Shown: piece by piece, positions 1-5,000 of the stretch
How the letters are laid out: each line of letters opens with the position of its first letter
How positions within the stretch are numbered: position 1 is the first letter of the stretch
Source of the DNA: an uncultured Caldilinea sp.
GTDB taxonomy: Bacteria; Chloroflexota; Anaerolineae; Caldilineales; Caldilineaceae
Assembly (NCBI RefSeq): GCF_937128415.1
Contig: NZ_CAKZMJ010000104.1
Location: forward strand, 1-5,000
Reading direction: 5' to 3'
DNA: 5,000 bases
Notes under the pieces: model-generated
Database searches by the model: none
Told to the model about the DNA's origin: nothing
The model's input: only the letters and a program-made list of their open reading frames with translations
Translations under genes and position numbers: made by a program

Positions 1-393
1 GACTATCAACGGCAGGGGAAGGTCGTCGTGATGGTGGGCGACGGCGTCAACGATGCGCCGGCGCTGGCGCAGGCCGATGTCGGCGTGGCTATGGGCGCGG
101 CCGGCGTCGACATTGCGTTGGAGGCCGCACATGTTGCGCTGATGCGCGAGGACTGGATGCTCGTGCCGGCCGTCTTTGCCATCGCTCGCCGCACCATGCG
201 CGTCGTTAAAATGAATCTACTGCTGACCGCAGTCTACAATGTCGCCGGCCTCTCGCTGGCGGCCGCAGGCCTGCTGCCGCCGATCCTTGCCGCCGCTGCG
301 CAGTCCATTCCAGATCTATTCATCCTGGGCAACTCGGCGCGATTGCTGAAAAACGATCCGGCGTACAACCCTTCGCGTGATTCAAGGGGGTGA
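1..393 (+). CDS. Heavy-metal (P1B-type) P-type ATPase, C-terminal fragment
   Basis: Partial gene: 130 codons are visible and the start lies left of the window. The protein would be an inner-membrane pump that moves a metal cation using ATP. What is seen: the P-domain hinge motif MVGDGVNDAPAL (about residues 11-22 of the fragment), whose two Asp residues bind Mg in this family, followed by the usual AMG...DIA.E.A..AL stretch. After that come two hydrophobic helices, about 70-90 and 92-112, corresponding to the last two membrane helices of P1B ATPases. The first carries the YN pair known from helix M7 of P1B pumps. The second reads AAAAQSIPDLFILGNSARLL and lacks both the MxxSS of Cu(I) pumps and the Asp of ZntA-type Zn/Cd pumps, so the metal cannot be named. 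The short tail after it is polar and ends at TGA. It converges with mazG. Family assignment is firm; substrate is open. Confidence 0.93.
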   Translation, partial: DYQRQGKVVVMVGDGVNDAPALAQADVGVAMGAAGVDIALEAAHVALMREDWMLVPAVFAIARRTMRVVKMNLLLTAVYNVAGLSLAAAGLLPPILAAAAQSIPDLFILGNSARLLKNDPAYNPSRDSRG

Positions 394-411
394 AGACGCT
401 CCAAACGGCCG

Positions 412-469
412 CATGAAAGAACACGAATCTTTTCGCAATTTAATTTGCGTCTCTACGTGTTCCTTCATG
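412..469. terminator. Long imperfect hairpin between convergent genes, possible bidirectional terminator
   Basis: Two 14-base arms, 412-425 (CATGAAAGAACACG) and 456-469 (CGTGTTCCTTCATG), are inverted copies with a single mismatch. That mismatch is A-C in a + strand transcript but a G-U wobble in a - strand transcript, so the fold is better in RNA coming from mazG. Inside the 30-base loop is a second 5-bp stem, CGCAA at 434-438 with TTGCG at 445-449. The element fills most of the 86-bp gap between the stops of the P-type ATPase (+) and mazG (-), the usual place for a shared terminator. It is not a classic intrinsic terminator, since no clear T-tract directly follows the outer stem on either strand. 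It could also be an RNA-stabilising 3' structure or a dispersed palindromic repeat. Confidence 0.5.
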
Positions 470-479
470 GAGCAAACGA

Positions 480-1880
<1,401 letters not shown>

Positions 1881-1882
1881 CT

Positions 1883-1889
1883 TCCCCTT
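1883..1889 (-). promoter_or_regulatory. Ribosome binding site supporting the mazG ATG start
   Basis: On the - strand the bases just before the ATG at 1880 read GAAGGGGAAG. The AAGGGGA core is Shine-Dalgarno-like, though its spacing of about 2 bases is short. It favours the ATG over the TTG 42 bases further upstream. Confidence 0.45.
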
Positions 1890-1934
1890 CTTGAGCGTTT
1901 CATCCGATGCGTTCAAATCCAATCCGGCTGTTCG

Positions 1935-2339
1935 TCAGCCTCGGCTCTGGACATACGCCTCCGCCAGCCCTGCGATCAACAGCGTGACCAGCAGGACGGC
2001 GATGTCCAGCATGCGCGCCATGGCAAGCGCAGTCCACACGACAACCGTCAACCCGATCAAAATGCCCTGGCGCAACGCCGGTTCGACAGGCAACGGCTGC
2101 TGCGGCCAGCGCGTTTTGACGCCGGCCAACCCCGGCCACCGCTCATGCAGGCGCAGCGCAAGCAACCCGCCCAGACCGCCGACCAGCAAAAACAAGGCGA
2201 GCATGAACAAAAGCAAGGCGGCGGGATTGAGCCGCCCTTCGGCAGCGTACGGGGATACGTTCATGACCAGATACATGAGCGCTCCTCCGCCGATGAGCGA
2301 GGCGAATGCAGTGGACCATGCTGCGCTGCGACGCGTCAT
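1935..2339 (-). CDS. Small four-helix integral membrane protein, function unknown
   Basis: A 134-residue protein that I cannot assign to a named family. Four hydrophobic segments are visible, at about residues 9-28, 39-62, 91-108 and 111-129. The loop between helices 2 and 3 is basic and polar (about 63-90), and a short RQG motif (90-92) opens the third helix. There is no enzymatic motif, no cysteine and no signal-peptide cleavage site. Small four-helix proteins with an RQG before the third helix occur in various bacteria without a known role; that comparison is from memory. The ATG at 2339 has no Shine-Dalgarno-like sequence: the upstream - strand is pyrimidine-rich. A promoter-like pair ends only 6 bases before it, which suggests a leaderless message. 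It stands between hisC (98 bp upstream) and mazG (54 bp downstream). The reading frame is supported by its clean helix pattern and by fitting exactly between its neighbours. Confidence 0.8.
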   Translation of the reverse strand: MTRRSAAWSTAFASLIGGGALMYLVMNVSPYAAEGRLNPAALLLFMLALFLLVGGLGGLLALRLHERWPGLAGVKTRWPQQPLPVEPALRQGILIGLTVVVWTALAMARMLDIAVLLVTLLIAGLAEAYVQSRG

Positions 2340-2345
2340 AGCGCG

Positions 2346-2374
2346 AGTGTAGAGGGAAAGGGGAAAAGGTGCAA
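2346..2374 (-). promoter_or_regulatory. Putative sigma-70 promoter for the membrane protein and mazG
   Basis: On the - strand, TTGCAC (2374-2369) and TACACT (2351-2346) are separated by exactly 17 bp. The -10 keeps the key TA...T bases and the -35 keeps TTG. It lies in the 98-bp gap after hisC. Transcription would begin roughly at or within a few bases of the ATG at 2339, implying a leaderless mRNA. The match to consensus is moderate (3 of 6 and 4 of 6). Confidence 0.45.
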
Positions 2375-2437
2375 ATCCGGGCGGCGCGGTTTCGACCGCT
2401 CCTCACCGACCGTCAGAATGCAACGTCGCGCCGTCCT

Positions 2438-3523
<1,086 letters not shown>

Positions 3524-3537
3524 AGCCGAAAACCTGT

Positions 3538-4640
<1,103 letters not shown>

Positions 4641-4645
4641 GAAAA

Positions 4646-4692
4646 GCGACGGCGTCCTGATGCGACGGCGTCGCAGGCGCAAGGCCTGATGC
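4646..4692. repeat. Short direct repeats in the metalloprotease 5' leader
   Basis: GCGACGGCGTC occurs at 4646-4656 and again at 4662-4672, a 16-bp period. The adjoining CCTGATGC occurs at 4656-4663 and 4685-4692. The second 11-mer is part of the near-palindrome GCGACGGCGTCGC (4662-4674). They lie between the predicted transcription start and the ribosome binding site. They may be an operator, a leader RNA fold, or a chance slip-type duplication in GC-rich DNA. Confidence 0.5.
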
Positions 4693-4725
4693 AAGCGGAG
4701 AACGCCGCAACGCTCCAGCCGCGGC

Positions 4726-4754
4726 ATTATAGACCCGCCCTGCGCCCCTGTCAA
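4726..4754 (-). promoter_or_regulatory. Perfect consensus sigma-70 promoter for metalloprotease-hisC
   Basis: On the - strand, TTGACA (4754-4749) and TATAAT (4731-4726) both match the consensus at 6 of 6, separated by exactly 17 bp. Transcription would begin near 4719, leaving a leader of about 90 bases before the ATG at 4626. The -35 starts 16 bp past the permease stop. A match this exact in GC-rich DNA is unlikely by chance, and its position and orientation fit the downstream gene. Confidence 0.85.
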
Positions 4755-4769
4755 TCCATCGCGCAACTT

Positions 4770-5000
<231 letters not shown>

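Noticed and set aside
1881..1922. TTG start at 1922 for the mazG gene
   Set aside because: It adds 14 polar residues ahead of the usual methylase N-terminus; the ATG at 1880 fits the family better.
2386..2399. GCGGT-TTCG-ACCGC perfect small hairpin after hisC, as an intrinsic terminator
   Set aside because: The stem is only 5 bp and no T-tract follows it on the - strand; short GC palindromes are expected in DNA of this composition.

Overview
The window is GC-rich bacterial chromosomal DNA with compact, ordinary-looking housekeeping and accessory genes. The gene mix suggests a Gram-positive-like or Chloroflexota-type bacterium: a YabN-type methylase–MazG fusion, a signal-less metzincin with a PPC domain, a MalG-type sugar permease, and a P1B ATPase tail with an AAAAQS-type last helix. 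The phylum is an inference from gene flavour, not something the sequence proves. There is no sign of phage, insertion sequence, CRISPR or RNA genes.

Layout. On the + strand, 1-393 is the 3' end of a heavy-metal P-type ATPase. All remaining genes are on the - strand and converge on it. Read in their own direction (right to left) they are: the C-terminal part of a sugar ABC transporter permease (5000-4770); a metzincin-type zinc metalloprotease with a C-terminal PPC domain (4626-3538); a histidinol-phosphate aminotransferase, hisC (3523-2438); a small four-helix membrane protein (2339-1935); and a tetrapyrrole-methylase/MazG fusion protein (1880-480). The 86-bp convergent gap between the ATPase and mazG holds a long imperfect hairpin, probably a shared transcription end.

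Transcription units. A perfect consensus sigma-70 promoter (TTGACA, 17 bp, TATAAT) lies just after the permease stop and points at the protease. It is followed by a ~90-nt leader with short direct repeats and a strong AAGGAG ribosome binding site. The protease and hisC are 14 bp apart and probably share this transcript. A second, weaker promoter (TTGCAC, 17 bp, TACACT) sits so close to the ATG of the membrane protein that its mRNA is probably leaderless or nearly so; mazG follows 54 bp later and probably shares that transcript. For the protease and for mazG the longest open frame starts too far upstream (at a GTG and a TTG respectively), and shorter ATG starts are chosen here on evidence.

The genes do not form one obvious pathway: metal efflux or uptake, nucleotide-pool sanitation, histidine synthesis, proteolysis and sugar import. 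I see no convincing new multi-gene system. The items most worth a second look are the signal-less metzincin under a consensus promoter, the unusual last-helix residues of the P-type ATPase, and the convergent hairpin.
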